This document shows positions 1-7,269 of a DNA stretch of 10,000 bases, piece after piece. The translations under genes and the position numbers were made by a program. This DNA is from Chrysomallon squamiferum (Eukaryota; Mollusca; Gastropoda; Neomphalida; Peltospiridae), in the NCBI GenBank assembly GCA_012295275.1, contig CM022675.1, forward strand, positions 1,090,581-1,100,580, given 5' to 3'. Below the pieces are notes generated by a model. That model worked only from the letters and a program-made list of their open reading frames with translations, did not search any database and had not been told where the DNA came from. Each line of letters opens with the position of its first letter. The first letter of the stretch is position 1.

Positions 1-102
<102 letters not shown>

Positions 103-123
103 GAACACAGATTTTCACAATTT

Positions 124-137
124 TATTTCTATTCCAG
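124..137 (+). promoter_or_regulatory. 3' splice acceptor
   Basis: T/C-rich tract followed by CAG with AG at 136-137. It decides the start of the terminal exon at 138 and shows that this reading frame continues an upstream exon. Confidence 0.75.
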
Positions 138-553
138 TGGACACTAAACTGCAGCGTTACGTGGGTTCGGACATCGCTATCAACGTGAGACAACAGGAGG
201 AGGTTTCCGGAGTCGGTTTTGTCCGGCAGATTTACCGGTCAGGAGCCAGGAAGGGCTACCAGTGTCAGGTCAAACGAGAGAACAGCTCCATGCTCGAGGT
301 GGTTGCAACAAAACGCGACGTCGTCGACGTCATAAAATCTCTACAAGAATTCCAGAAAGCGTTCCCGAACGTCCTACGTGACGAAACAATCGCCATTGTG
401 CGCGGTTACCTCGACTCCCCCATGTTTGTCTGTCCCCCATACGTCTACGGGTTGATGACTAAAAATAGATCGTTCAAGTTTGACGTCGATGTCACGTGTC
501 GGCTGAAGCAGCCACTCACGTGCAGCGTTAAAGTGATGAAATTTATTAGTTAG
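138..553 (+). CDS. Terminal coding exon of an unrecognised protein
   Basis: This is the 3'-terminal exon of a + strand gene whose earlier exons lie outside the window. A T/C-rich tract ends in a clear acceptor (ATTTCTATTCCAG, AG at 136-137). The exon opens with the last two bases of a split codon (NTG), then runs open to TAG at 551-553, followed directly by TAA. A GTG at 137 that would start the frame straddles the acceptor and is not a real start. GC content is far above the flanks and third positions favour C (GTC, ATC, TTC, GAC), which supports coding. About 138 residues: a basic, Gln/Arg-rich first half, a likely amphipathic helix around 61-76, a Pro/Tyr stretch near 98-105 containing CPPYVYG, and a C-terminal pair of alternating hydrophobic segments near 113-136 that looks like a beta hairpin. 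Cysteines fall at about 43, 99, 121 and 129. No signal peptide or membrane segment is seen. I do not recognise the family and assign no function. Confidence 0.8.
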
Positions 554-605
554 TAACGAGCAGATTCACTGGTTGAATTAGTATGAGGGTCTTTAGAGGT
601 AGCAA

Positions 606-670
<65 letters not shown>

Positions 671-683
671 TAATAATAATAAA
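606..683. repeat. (TAA)n microsatellite
   Basis: Near-perfect AAT trinucleotide run with one ATAACAAT interruption near 665-671, followed by a short (GAA)n tract to about 702 and AAAT-type repeats. The poly-Tyr reading on the opposite strand is a product of the repeat. Confidence 0.97.
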
Positions 684-1029
684 TTGAAGAAGAAGAAGAA
701 GAAAACGAAAATAAAATAAAATAAAATAAATAAATATTAAATAAACACGAATGCAAACATAAAGAGTAATTATTTAAAAAATAAACAAAAATGAAACAAA
801 AGCAAGCAAAGAAAACAAACAAATATAACAACACAAGACAAATTAAATTAATATTTTTATTAAGCTTTTAAACAGGAAATAACTCCATCACTGTACTTTT
901 GTTTTGTTGCTTTTCACAGCAAACACAACAAACAGCAGTAGCAGTAACAACAACAACTACTACTGCATGTAGTACTACTACAACCACGTCTATTCCTAAT
1001 TTAATAATAACAACTAGTGCTGGTGATAT

Positions 1030-1030
1030 T

Positions 1031-1065
<35 letters not shown>

Positions 1066-1094
1066 TATTATTTTTATTATTATTATTATTATTT
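1030..1094. repeat. (ATC)n then (ATT)n compound microsatellite
   Basis: About twelve ATC units switch to ATT/TTATT units. The transition through a single C-to-T change per unit suggests divergence of one array. The poly-Ile and poly-Met readings on either strand are artefacts. Confidence 0.95.
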
Positions 1095-1271
1095 ACTGTT
1101 TTATTTATTTTATTTTATTTGTTTAATTTAGACTATATACGTTTGTTAGATCCGTATATTCACTGAATAACATTTGACATGCAAGGTTAGTTGATATTTT
1201 TAAGAACAGATTTTTTAATGATCTGCTTGTTAACATAGATATTTAGTTGTGTGTATCTAAAACACGTCATT

Positions 1272-1325
1272 AATAAACTCACATTTCTCACTTTAAATCT
1301 GTATTTTGTCCTTTGTGTCTTCTGC
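1272..1325 (+). terminator. Candidate polyadenylation site
   Basis: AATAAA at 1272-1277 lies in unique sequence, followed by CA dinucleotides within about 10 bases and a GT/T-rich stretch at about 1300-1325. This is the canonical animal arrangement of signal, cleavage site and downstream element. It is the only AATAAA after the 553 stop that is not inside a simple repeat, so it is the best candidate end for the + strand gene. Confidence 0.45.
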
Positions 1326-1396
1326 TTTGTACTAGTTTAATGATGGAAAGTGTGAATCTAACAGATTTTTATATAGTCCGTATTTGTGGATTTGTT

Positions 1397-1397
<1 letters not shown>

Positions 1398-1490
<93 letters not shown>
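1398..1490. repeat. (CT)n microsatellite
   Basis: Pure CT array of about 92 bases that runs into TTTCAG (AG at 1493-1494), so it mimics a pyrimidine tract plus acceptor on the + strand. The downstream frame is open for only about 20 codons, so I do not call an exon. Confidence 0.97.
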
Positions 1491-1492
<2 letters not shown>

Positions 1493-1494
1493 AG

Positions 1495-1788
1495 TACATG
1501 TCAGTATGGTTTTGTAATAATTTGTCGACTTGGTTTTTGTAACAAGAAAGATCACTTTCTTCTCTAAAGCTGCCGATTTGTTAATTACAACCTGAATTTT
1601 TAATCTTTCATATATAATAATGAGACTATTCATCAAAAATGTACTAATGAAACATTTTTTTTAATGCAGTATTTCTTATAAAAAGCACGTATTAAAACCT
1701 TTTCTACAGAGATGTAAACTTGCTTCTTTCAGTCATCTTTATATGAAATATCTTGATCATCATCGTCTTTTTCTTATTGTCATTACCT
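1495..1788. other. AT-rich unique sequence, no gene seen
   Basis: Unique AT-rich DNA between the (CT)n array and the ATTACGACC repeats. Only short open stretches occur, and no promoter or RNA signal could be supported. Confidence 0.6.
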
Positions 1789-1993
1789 ATTACGAGCCTT
1801 AATTTAAAGGACAAACCTGACTATTACGACCTTTTTTTTTTTTGGATAAAGACATCATTTAGTCTATTATAAGCTTTCAGTCACGGATATAAAAAATCGT
1901 TTCATAAGGAAGACACATTTGTTTATTACGACCACCTTTCTAATGTAATGTCTTCTTGCCACTTCCTTGAGCAGGCACCTGTTGATTACGACC
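1789..1993 (+). repeat. Degenerate repeats with ATTACGACC core
   Basis: ATTACGACC occurs exactly at 1823-1831, 1925-1933 and 1985-1993, with a variant ATTACGAGCC at 1789-1798. Similarity extends beyond the core. The copies at 1823 and 1985 share GG, CA and CCTG upstream and CCTTTT then GG-TAAAGA downstream; the 1925 copy keeps a GACA and TTG upstream. The same core recurs at 9384-9392. Spacing is irregular (34, 102, 60 bases), so this is a decayed tandem or dispersed family, or a cluster of binding sites. It ends about 95 bases before the first CCAAT box. Confidence 0.6.
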
Positions 1994-2086
1994 TTTTCGG
2001 TAAAGAGAGCAACTCCATGACAGTGTCAAATGTCTGACTGTCGACGGATGCTCCCTTGATCGTTCGGTCAAAGTGTCCAGCACGCC

Positions 2087-2169
2087 GATTGGTCGATGTC
2101 TTCTTCATCTTGATTGGCTAATACTGATCGCCTGATAATGGCGTCGGATTTCTCCTGTTACTTATATAA
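2087..2169 (+). promoter_or_regulatory. Promoter-like block: two CCAAT boxes and a TATA box
   Basis: Reverse-strand CCAAT boxes sit at 2088-2092 (GATTGGTCGA) and 2113-2117 (TTGATTGGCTAAT), both with good NF-Y-type flanks. TATATAA lies 46 bases further on at 2163-2169. The order and spacing fit a + strand promoter starting near 2190-2200. A YY1-like ATAATGGCG lies between them at about 2136-2144. Motifs are seen; promoter activity is inferred. Confidence 0.45.
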
Positions 2170-2194
2170 TCTTCTCGTAAATACTTTTCTTTTT

Positions 2195-2269
2195 TATGCT
2201 TACAACAGGCTTAAATGAGCAGTTAGTCAGTGAACAATGTTGAAAGAACGATACAAAAACAAATATACA
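2195..2269 (+). CDS. Possible short first exon (11 codons)
   Basis: About 30 bases after the TATA box a transcript could start near 2195. An ATG at 2237-2239 has A at -3 and reads 11 codons (start MLKERYKNKYT) to a near-consensus donor, ACA then GTGAGTA, with GT at 2270-2271, leaving phase 0. The only earlier ATG in the exon (about 2214) stops after three codons. No following exon was identified in the window, and the (GA)n array begins 10 bases after the donor. This is a model built on signals only; a chance alignment is quite possible. Confidence 0.2.
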
Positions 2270-2277
2270 GTGAGTAA

Positions 2278-2280
<3 letters not shown>

Positions 2281-2358
<78 letters not shown>
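2281..2358. repeat. (GA)n microsatellite
   Basis: Pure GA array of 78 bases, the reverse complement type of the (CT)n arrays at 1-99, 1398-1490 and 9232-9328. Confidence 0.97.
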
Positions 2359-2362
<4 letters not shown>

Positions 2363-2780
2363 TCTATTGTTATTTCTACACATTCGTCTGTTTCTCTTCC
2401 TTTCTGAAGCTAATTAATTAATTTTCTTAAAGGACACAGACAAAAGGATTTCCTAGAATTTTCTACACTTTCTCCCAAGTATCATTCTTCGACGTTTAAA
2501 ATATAAAATTCTGAAAAAAAAAAAGAAAGAAAAAACTTTAATATAAAGCATTCTTTATAATAATATATAACAGAAGAAAACAGTTTAAATTAAGACACGT
2601 AGATACTGTTGTTTTGTCTGTGCTGGTTTACTGATGGTTGGAACGATAGATAATCCATTACACACTAACACCACTTTTACTACAGAGTTACGTTTTCCGA
2701 AATTAACCGAGATATTGTTCGGTGATTTTCGGAATAAGTTATAATGATGATATTATACAATTGTTTAATAAAGAATAACA
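2359..2780. other. AT-rich unique sequence, no gene seen
   Basis: Unique AT-rich DNA. A + strand acceptor-like CTTTTACTACAG ends near 2685, but the frames after it close quickly. A - strand frame near 2680-2770 is open about 30 codons without splice support. Nothing further can be called. Confidence 0.5.
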
Positions 2781-2882
2781 AATACAAACAAACAAACGAA
2801 CAAACAAGCAAACAAACAAACAAAAACAATAATTAATAATAACAATAGTAGTAGTTGCAATAGTAGTAATAGTAGTAGCAGT

Positions 2883-2937
<55 letters not shown>

Positions 2938-3047
2938 TAATTGATTAATAAATAAATATATAAATTTCATTAAATAAATAAATATAAACAAGGCATTATA
3001 TAAATTTAAATACAATTAAATAACATCAGAAATAAAAAAATAAAAAA

Positions 3048-3093
<46 letters not shown>

Positions 3094-3117
3094 TAACAAT
3101 AATAGTAATAATAAATG
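2780..3117. repeat. Microsatellite cluster: (CAAA)n, (TAG)n, (AAT)n, (AAAT)n
   Basis: In order: CAAA-type repeats 2780-2826, interrupted TAG repeats 2840-2881, (ATA)n 2883-2935, AAAT-type repeats to about 3062, and (AAT)n 3063-3117. Long poly-Tyr readings on the - strand come from these arrays. Confidence 0.93.
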
Positions 3118-3174
3118 ATAATGTAACAAACTGAACAGACAAGAACAATGGAAATGACGTCACATATTAGATAC

Positions 3175-3412
3175 CTTTGACCCTGTTCCGGTGCTAACAC
3201 AGAATGTTCCACGTCGCCTATAAATCGGATCCCGTGTTTTTATTTCTCCAGATATGCATGAAATAAGCAGTTTAGCGTGTTTGCGCGGACTACCGATGTT
3301 TACTTTGATTTTCACTTTGTCTGCTTTGCCCTGGTTTACGATTTCCACTGAATAACAACGCGGCTTGTCAAAAATTGACACTCTCATATTTAGTGTTACC
3401 GTAATTCCTCTG
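3175..3412 (-). CDS. Candidate internal exon, unknown protein
   Basis: On the - strand, TGTCTTTTAG gives an acceptor (AG at 3414-3413; the next AG, three bases on, is an alternative start at 3409). CAAAG then GTATCT gives a donor with GT at 3174-3173, and the frame closes four codons past it. The exon begins on the third base of a codon and ends on a complete AAG codon (intron phases 2 and 0). It encodes 79 residues that alternate hydrophobic and polar like a beta-sandwich: strands near 2-13, 19-25 and 31-39, a basic turn SPRKHAK at 41-47, a strand 48-54, and a basic tail with RRR before TFCV. Cysteines are near 19, 52 and 71. GC content exceeds the flanks and the residue mix is normal, unlike the homopolymer readings upstream, where (TAG)n/(TTA)n yields Asn/Thr runs. 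No family is recognised. Confidence 0.5.
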
Positions 3413-3448
3413 CTAAAAGACACCATAGACGTATTTGTGTTTTTATTA

Positions 3449-3589
3449 TTAGTAGTAGTAGTAGTAGTCGTAGTAGTAGTAGTAGTAGTAGTGGTATAAG
3501 TAGAAGTAGTAGTAGTAGTGTAAGTAGTAATAGTAGTAGTTGTTGTGTTGTAGTAGTAGTAGTTGTTATTATTATTGTTGTTGCTGTGA

Positions 3590-3620
<31 letters not shown>

Positions 3621-3634
3621 TGCTATTATTTTGA
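3449..3634. repeat. (TAG)n then (TTA)n compound microsatellite
   Basis: TAG/GTA repeats with interruptions from 3449 to about 3569, then TTA/TTG repeats. On the - strand this would be intron just upstream of the 3412 acceptor. It is the inverse complement of the (ACT)n arrays at 6890-7046. Confidence 0.94.
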
Positions 3635-3681
3635 ACATAGTTATTTTTAAATTTTTCGTTCATTCATAACTGTCTTATTTT

Positions 3682-3762
3682 ATATATTAATTAATTAATT
3701 AATTAATTATTTACTTTACTTTTCTTTTCTTTTCTTTACTTTACTTTGCTTACTTTATTTTT
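3682..3762. repeat. (TTAA)n and TTTAC/TTTTC pentamer repeats
   Basis: TTAA tetramers at about 3684-3710 are followed by TTTAC and TTTTC pentamers to about 3762. Confidence 0.85.
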
Positions 3763-4082
3763 ATATCTATGTTTATTTATTTATTACCATTAAATAAGAA
3801 AAAATATCCTTTATGCAATAAATACGGTAATTAGAGTTTTTTTTAAAAACATTATTTACATTATGTCGATGTTTTGTATCATTTTTGTGTGCTCTGAACA
3901 AACTCTAATCAGGTCTAATCGGATTACTGAAAATTACGTTAGGGATTTTAGCATAACTCACCATGACAGTGTTCTCTTTGACAGAAAGGTTAAATTAAAG
4001 GTCATGTCGAATGAGGTCAAATCAAATAATAATAATAATAAGACAAACAGAAAGGTATTCAGTGAACGACAACGACGGTAGT
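3763..4082. other. AT-rich unique sequence with AGGTCA half-sites
   Basis: An open + strand frame covers 3863-4081 but has no splice or codon support and ends in an (AAT)n-derived Asn run; I do not call it a gene. AGGTTA at 3987-3992, AGGTCA at 3999-4004 and AGGTCA at 4014-4019 are same-direction nuclear-receptor-type half-sites spaced by 6 and 9 bases, which are not standard response-element spacings. Confidence 0.4.
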
Positions 4083-4345
4083 GAAGAAGAAGAAGAAGAA
4101 GAAGAAGAAGAAGAAGAAGAAATTTGAGAAGAAGACAATGAAAAAAAAGACATAAGAAAAAGAAGAAAAAATGTAGATAAAATTTAATAAAACGAATCCA
4201 TCAAATAACTGAATAAGAAGAAGAAGAAGAAATGTAAATAAAATTTAAGAAAAGAATCCGAAAAAAAAAAAACCATAAGAAGAAGAAAAAAGTAAATAAA
4301 AAGAAAAAAGATTCGTGAACATAACGAAGAAGAAAATTAAAATTA
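4083..4345. repeat. (GAA)n and A/G-rich purine tract
   Basis: Perfect (GAA)n at 4083-4121, then a mosaic of AAG, AAAAG and A runs with a second (GAA)n at about 4216-4231. Nearly all purine on the + strand over about 250 bases. Confidence 0.9.
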
Positions 4346-4484
4346 TAAAAGGCAAGACAACTTTTCACGAATGTTGAACAGCTCTCAAAATTTGTACACA
4401 TGTAGACTGATGTACGTGTAAAAAAATCTGTGCGTACGTGCGTATACTTCTGTGCGTGGATGCAGCTTAGTTGGGTCATTTTAC

Positions 4485-4689
4485 CTTCCTCTGTTTAGTC
4501 ACGCAAAATGATTGTTCTCGCGTGAGTGTTAGTGAAATTTTAACTAGGAATCTGTACTTCATAAACTCGCTTGTTGCATTGTGGGTATGGAGTTGAAAAC
4601 GAGGGCGGACTGAATAATTTATGATACGTGTAAATGTCAGAAGACATGTTGATGTTGTAGAAACAAGCAAACGTGGCGTGTGGTAGTGT
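4485..4689 (-). CDS. Weak candidate internal exon, unknown protein
   Basis: On the - strand, CTTTCACTGCGTCATTTTAG gives an acceptor (AG at 4691-4690) and CAGAGGAAG then GTAAAA a donor (GT at 4484-4483). The frame between is open for 68 codons and meets a stop two codons past the donor. Intron phases are 2 and 0, the same as the 3175-3412 exon. The peptide is Thr/Arg/Lys-rich, with two N-glycosylation-type triplets (NYS about 24-26, NAT about 37-39), and ends FCVTKQRK. A second frame from the same acceptor is open about 50 codons, which weakens the case. A ZNF143-type site overlaps at 4575-4587, so this may be regulatory DNA instead. Confidence 0.2.
4575..4587 (-). promoter_or_regulatory. ZNF143/Staf-like site
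   Basis: The - strand reads TACCCACAATGCA, matching the core of the known Staf/ZNF143 recognition element (CCCAYAATGCA). Such sites mark many animal promoters. No start site or snRNA gene is evident beside it. Confidence 0.3.
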
Positions 4690-4795
4690 CTAAAATGACG
4701 CAGTGAAAGATTTTTGTAAAGAGAGTGGTAAAGCGTTACTTAGTTTCTTTTATGTTTAAACGTTCATTGATCTTATACACTAAAGAGTGAGAGTA

Positions 4796-5048
4796 AAGTA
4801 AATAAGACTAAATAGTAAATGAATAAATAATAATAAAAAATAACAAGCAAGCAAATGAATGAATGAATAAATAAATAAGGAAATAAATAAATTAAAAATT
4901 AATAAAAAAAAAAAAAAAAAAAACCAACCAACTAAACAATTAATTAAATAAAAGCATAAATTAAAAAAAAAAAAAAATGTTCTTTCGTTCTTTATCTTTT
5001 TTATTTCATTTTCTTTTTTTTTTCTTTCCTTATCTCTTTTTTTTTTCT
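4796..5048. repeat. AAAT-type repeats, A runs and T/C tract
   Basis: AAAT and GAAT tetramers, an A run at about 4905-4923, a second at 4964-4977, then a T/C-rich tract to 5048. No gene seen. Confidence 0.85.
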
Positions 5049-5192
5049 CTGTTTAAAGAGATTTTCAATAATCACTTTAACGCTTTTCTTACAACCTGAT
5101 ATGTTTGAGAGATTAATCTGGTGTAGAAATCTGATACTCGTTTAGATCAACTCAAAGTTAAAGCACGCATGTTGTGGGAGAACGATCCACAT

Positions 5193-5204
5193 GTTTCAGT
5201 TTCC
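5193..5204 (-). promoter_or_regulatory. ISRE-like (IRF) site
   Basis: The - strand reads GGAAACTGAAAC, a full match to the interferon-stimulated response pattern GAAANNGAAAC with a G-rich 5' flank. It lies in a unique stretch (5090-5240) with more GC than its surroundings, inside an imperfect inverted repeat (TGTGGGA at 5174 and TCCCACA near 5203). Motif seen; function inferred. No adjoining start site found. Confidence 0.35.
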
Positions 5205-5244
5205 CACACCGAGTTAGTGTCTCAGAAAATATGTAACACAGACA

Positions 5245-5592
<348 letters not shown>

Positions 5593-5761
5593 AATGAATA
5601 AAGGGTATTAATTTGAAGAAACTGACATAACAATGGTCTCAGAGGCTTGCTAAATTTAGATTTAATTAATATATCAATTGTAGCGATATCATTTTCCATC
5701 TTTTTATTTTGTTAAACACATTTATTAATTATAAAAACCTATATTTATATTTAGTAATTTA

Positions 5762-5763
<2 letters not shown>

Positions 5764-5795
<32 letters not shown>
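5764..5795. repeat. A32 homopolymer
   Basis: 32 consecutive A residues directly after AAT, so an AATAAA string merges into the run. It could be a retroposed tail, but no gene body or target-site duplication was found upstream. Confidence 0.95.
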
Positions 5796-5797
<2 letters not shown>

Positions 5798-5837
5798 AAT
5801 TAAAAACATTAATATTAGTCAAATTAATAATAACTGG

Positions 5838-5869
<32 letters not shown>
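5838..5869. repeat. A32 homopolymer, second copy
   Basis: Another run of exactly 32 A residues, 42 bases after the first and followed by CAAA repeats. The matching length may be coincidence or an assembly effect. Confidence 0.95.
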
Positions 5870-5870
<1 letters not shown>

Positions 5871-5959
5871 AAACAAACAAACTGAAAGACAGAAATAGAG
5901 CAAAGTGGTAATATACGCTTAAAAGTGTATTACATTTCAATTGTTAACGGTACATCTGT

Positions 5960-6044
5960 CACGTGGCGGTGTTATCACGTGACTGACGAAGTCAACAGTG
6001 ACGTGCATAGTGATTTAGGCGCGTGGTTTTAATTACGTCACTGT
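5960..6044. promoter_or_regulatory. E-box pair and CRE-like inverted repeat
   Basis: CACGTG E-boxes at 5960-5965 (GTCACGTGGC) and 5976-5981 (TATCACGTGACT), start to start 16 bases. They are followed by TGACGTG at 5999-6005 and TTACGTCA at 6033-6040, both CRE/ATF-like. ACAGTGACGT at 5995-6004 and ACGTCACTGT at 6035-6044 form a perfect 10-base inverted repeat with a 30-base spacer. The block is CpG-richer than its flanks. A donor-like GGGTAAGAA follows at 6065 (GT at 6066-6067). This suggests an enhancer or promoter; no transcript is shown. Confidence 0.4.
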
Positions 6045-6138
6045 ATTGTGATACCGCGTTATCGGGTAAGAAATTGACAAGTTGATAAAGGAGCAATAGA
6101 CACGCTTTGCTAAAATTACAAATTACTAAAACATATGA

Positions 6139-6200
6139 ATCATCATCATCATCATCATCATCATGAACATGATCATTCTTATTTATTATTATTTATTATT
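6139..6200. repeat. (ATC)n and (TTATTA)n
   Basis: About nine ATC units, a short TGAACATGATC spacer, then TTATT-type repeats. Confidence 0.9.
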
Positions 6201-6418
6201 ATTATAAAATATATCATTCGTAAATTATTTCAGTATTATTTATTTATATGAATGTTTTCATTACTTTTGTGTAAATTAAAAGTTTAACAAATTCCTGATA
6301 ACCACCAACCACATCAACATAGACAACGACATCACGTTGACGTCTACTGCTAATGTTACCACCGTTATTAAATTAGTTTAAAATACTACAAATAATATTA
6401 GTACCTATACACTTTCAA
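6200..6418. other. AT-rich unique sequence, nothing identified
   Basis: Includes an A/C-rich stretch (6298-6362: ACCACC, ACATCAACA, GACAACGACATCACG) that looks like a degraded trinucleotide repeat. No supported open frame or RNA gene. Confidence 0.5.
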
Positions 6419-6457
6419 AAAATAATAATAATAATAATAATAATAATCATAATTAAC

Positions 6458-6509
<52 letters not shown>
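6419..6509. repeat. (AAT)n microsatellite
   Basis: AAT array with one interruption near 6447-6460 (ATCATAATTAAC). Confidence 0.96.
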
Positions 6510-6514
<5 letters not shown>

Positions 6515-6599
6515 GACGCGTATAATACAGGTTGGAAAAGCTCTGGTTGCATCTTAAAGACTGATATGAAAAGGAGAATAAAAAAGCTTTACCCGAGCA

Positions 6600-6652
6600 G
6601 TTCATGAATATCCATGACGCCTAATGAATATTCATTACATGGTTCATGAATA
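6600..6652. promoter_or_regulatory. Palindrome flanked by direct repeats, POU-dimer-like
   Basis: A perfect 16-base palindrome, TAATGAATATTCATTA, spans 6622-6637. GTTCATGAATA occurs identically on both sides, at 6600-6610 and 6642-6652, and itself contains the palindrome TTCATGAA. The centre ATGAATATTCAT fits the MORE pattern for POU-domain dimers (ATGNATATNCAT). Symmetry is seen; binding is inferred. Confidence 0.35.
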
Positions 6653-6710
6653 ATCACTAGGTAATGCTTGTCGTGATATGGTACACGTTATGTGACCGCT
6701 TAAATTAAGT

Positions 6711-6764
6711 TGTTTGTTTGGTCGTTTGTTTGTTTGTTTGTTTGTTTTGTTGTTTGTTTGTTTC
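6711..6764. repeat. (TTTG)n microsatellite
   Basis: TTTG tetramers with small interruptions. Confidence 0.93.
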
Positions 6765-6837
6765 TTCAAATTTCGGTTAACTCATTATAAATTCTTTAAT
6801 GACGGCAGCATCAACGACAACACCGACAACGAAGGTT

Positions 6838-6982
6838 TTAACAACAACAACTACAATAATAATGATGACGATATTGCTAACAACCACAACAGCTACCACT
6901 ACTACTACTAATAATACAATGAATAGTACTATCACTACTACTACTACAATTATTACTACGACAACTACGATAATTACTACTG

Positions 6983-7016
<34 letters not shown>

Positions 7017-7046
7017 ACTACTACTACTACTACTTCTTCTACTGTT
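6838..7046. repeat. (ACA/ACT)n compound microsatellite
   Basis: CAA/ACA repeats 6838-6890 grade into ACT/TACT repeats to about 7046 with AAT and ACG interruptions. Poly-Thr and poly-Leu readings are artefacts. Confidence 0.94.
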
Positions 7047-7162
7047 ATCATTAATGATTAAATAAATAAATTTATTTTAATTACAGAAAAAAAAAAAAAC
7101 CGATATCGACCGGAACGCAAAGGGAGAGAACTGTTATCTCACATATGTTTTTCGCGTATTCT

Positions 7163-7192
7163 GATTGGTCGAAAGTTTAAAGATTTATATTA
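7163..7192 (+). promoter_or_regulatory. CCAAT box with weak TATA-like element
   Basis: GATTGGTCGA at 7163-7172 is a reverse CCAAT box, identical over 10 bases to the one at 2087-2096. An AT-rich TTTATATT lies about 10-20 bases downstream, unusually close for a TATA box. No convincing exon follows; the next stretch is a TTTC-rich tract. Confidence 0.2.
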
Positions 7193-7269
7193 AGAAAATA
7201 AAAATGGTTCAGTTGTTATGACTAGGAATTTGTGACCAGAGAATACGACTGTTACAAGACGTTGTATTT

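Larger units (their letters stand above)
554..1300 (+). other. Probable 3' UTR or downstream region of the terminal exon
   Basis: After the tandem stops the sequence drops to very AT-rich DNA with (TAA)n, (GAA)n, AAAT-type repeats, an interrupted CAA/GTA region (911-1000) and (ATC)n then (ATT)n arrays (1030-1094). From about 1130 to 1397 it is unique AT-rich DNA with no convincing open frame. If the poly(A) site near 1272 is used, the 3' UTR is roughly 730 bases. Earlier AATAAA strings (678-683, 710-715, 715-720) sit in simple repeats and cannot be ranked. Confidence 0.4.

Noticed and set aside
550-834. - strand frame with a long Tyr run
   Set aside because: Derived from (TAA)n and AAAT repeats, antisense to the end of the real exon and the 3' UTR.
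1491-1567. Possible short terminal exon after the (CT)n array and TTTCAG
   Set aside because: Only about 20 codons, and the acceptor resemblance follows automatically from the CT repeat.
2450-2458. TTCCTAGAA, a STAT-type palindrome
   Set aside because: TTCNNNGAA is common by chance in AT-rich DNA and nothing nearby supports it.
3413-3663. Asn/Thr/Tyr-rich extension of the - strand frame upstream of 3412
   Set aside because: It is read from (TTA)n and (TAG)n repeats; the acceptor at 3414-3413 separates it from the plausible exon.
3863-4081. 72-residue + strand frame
   Set aside because: No acceptor or donor supports it, codons follow AT bias, and it ends in a repeat-derived Asn run.
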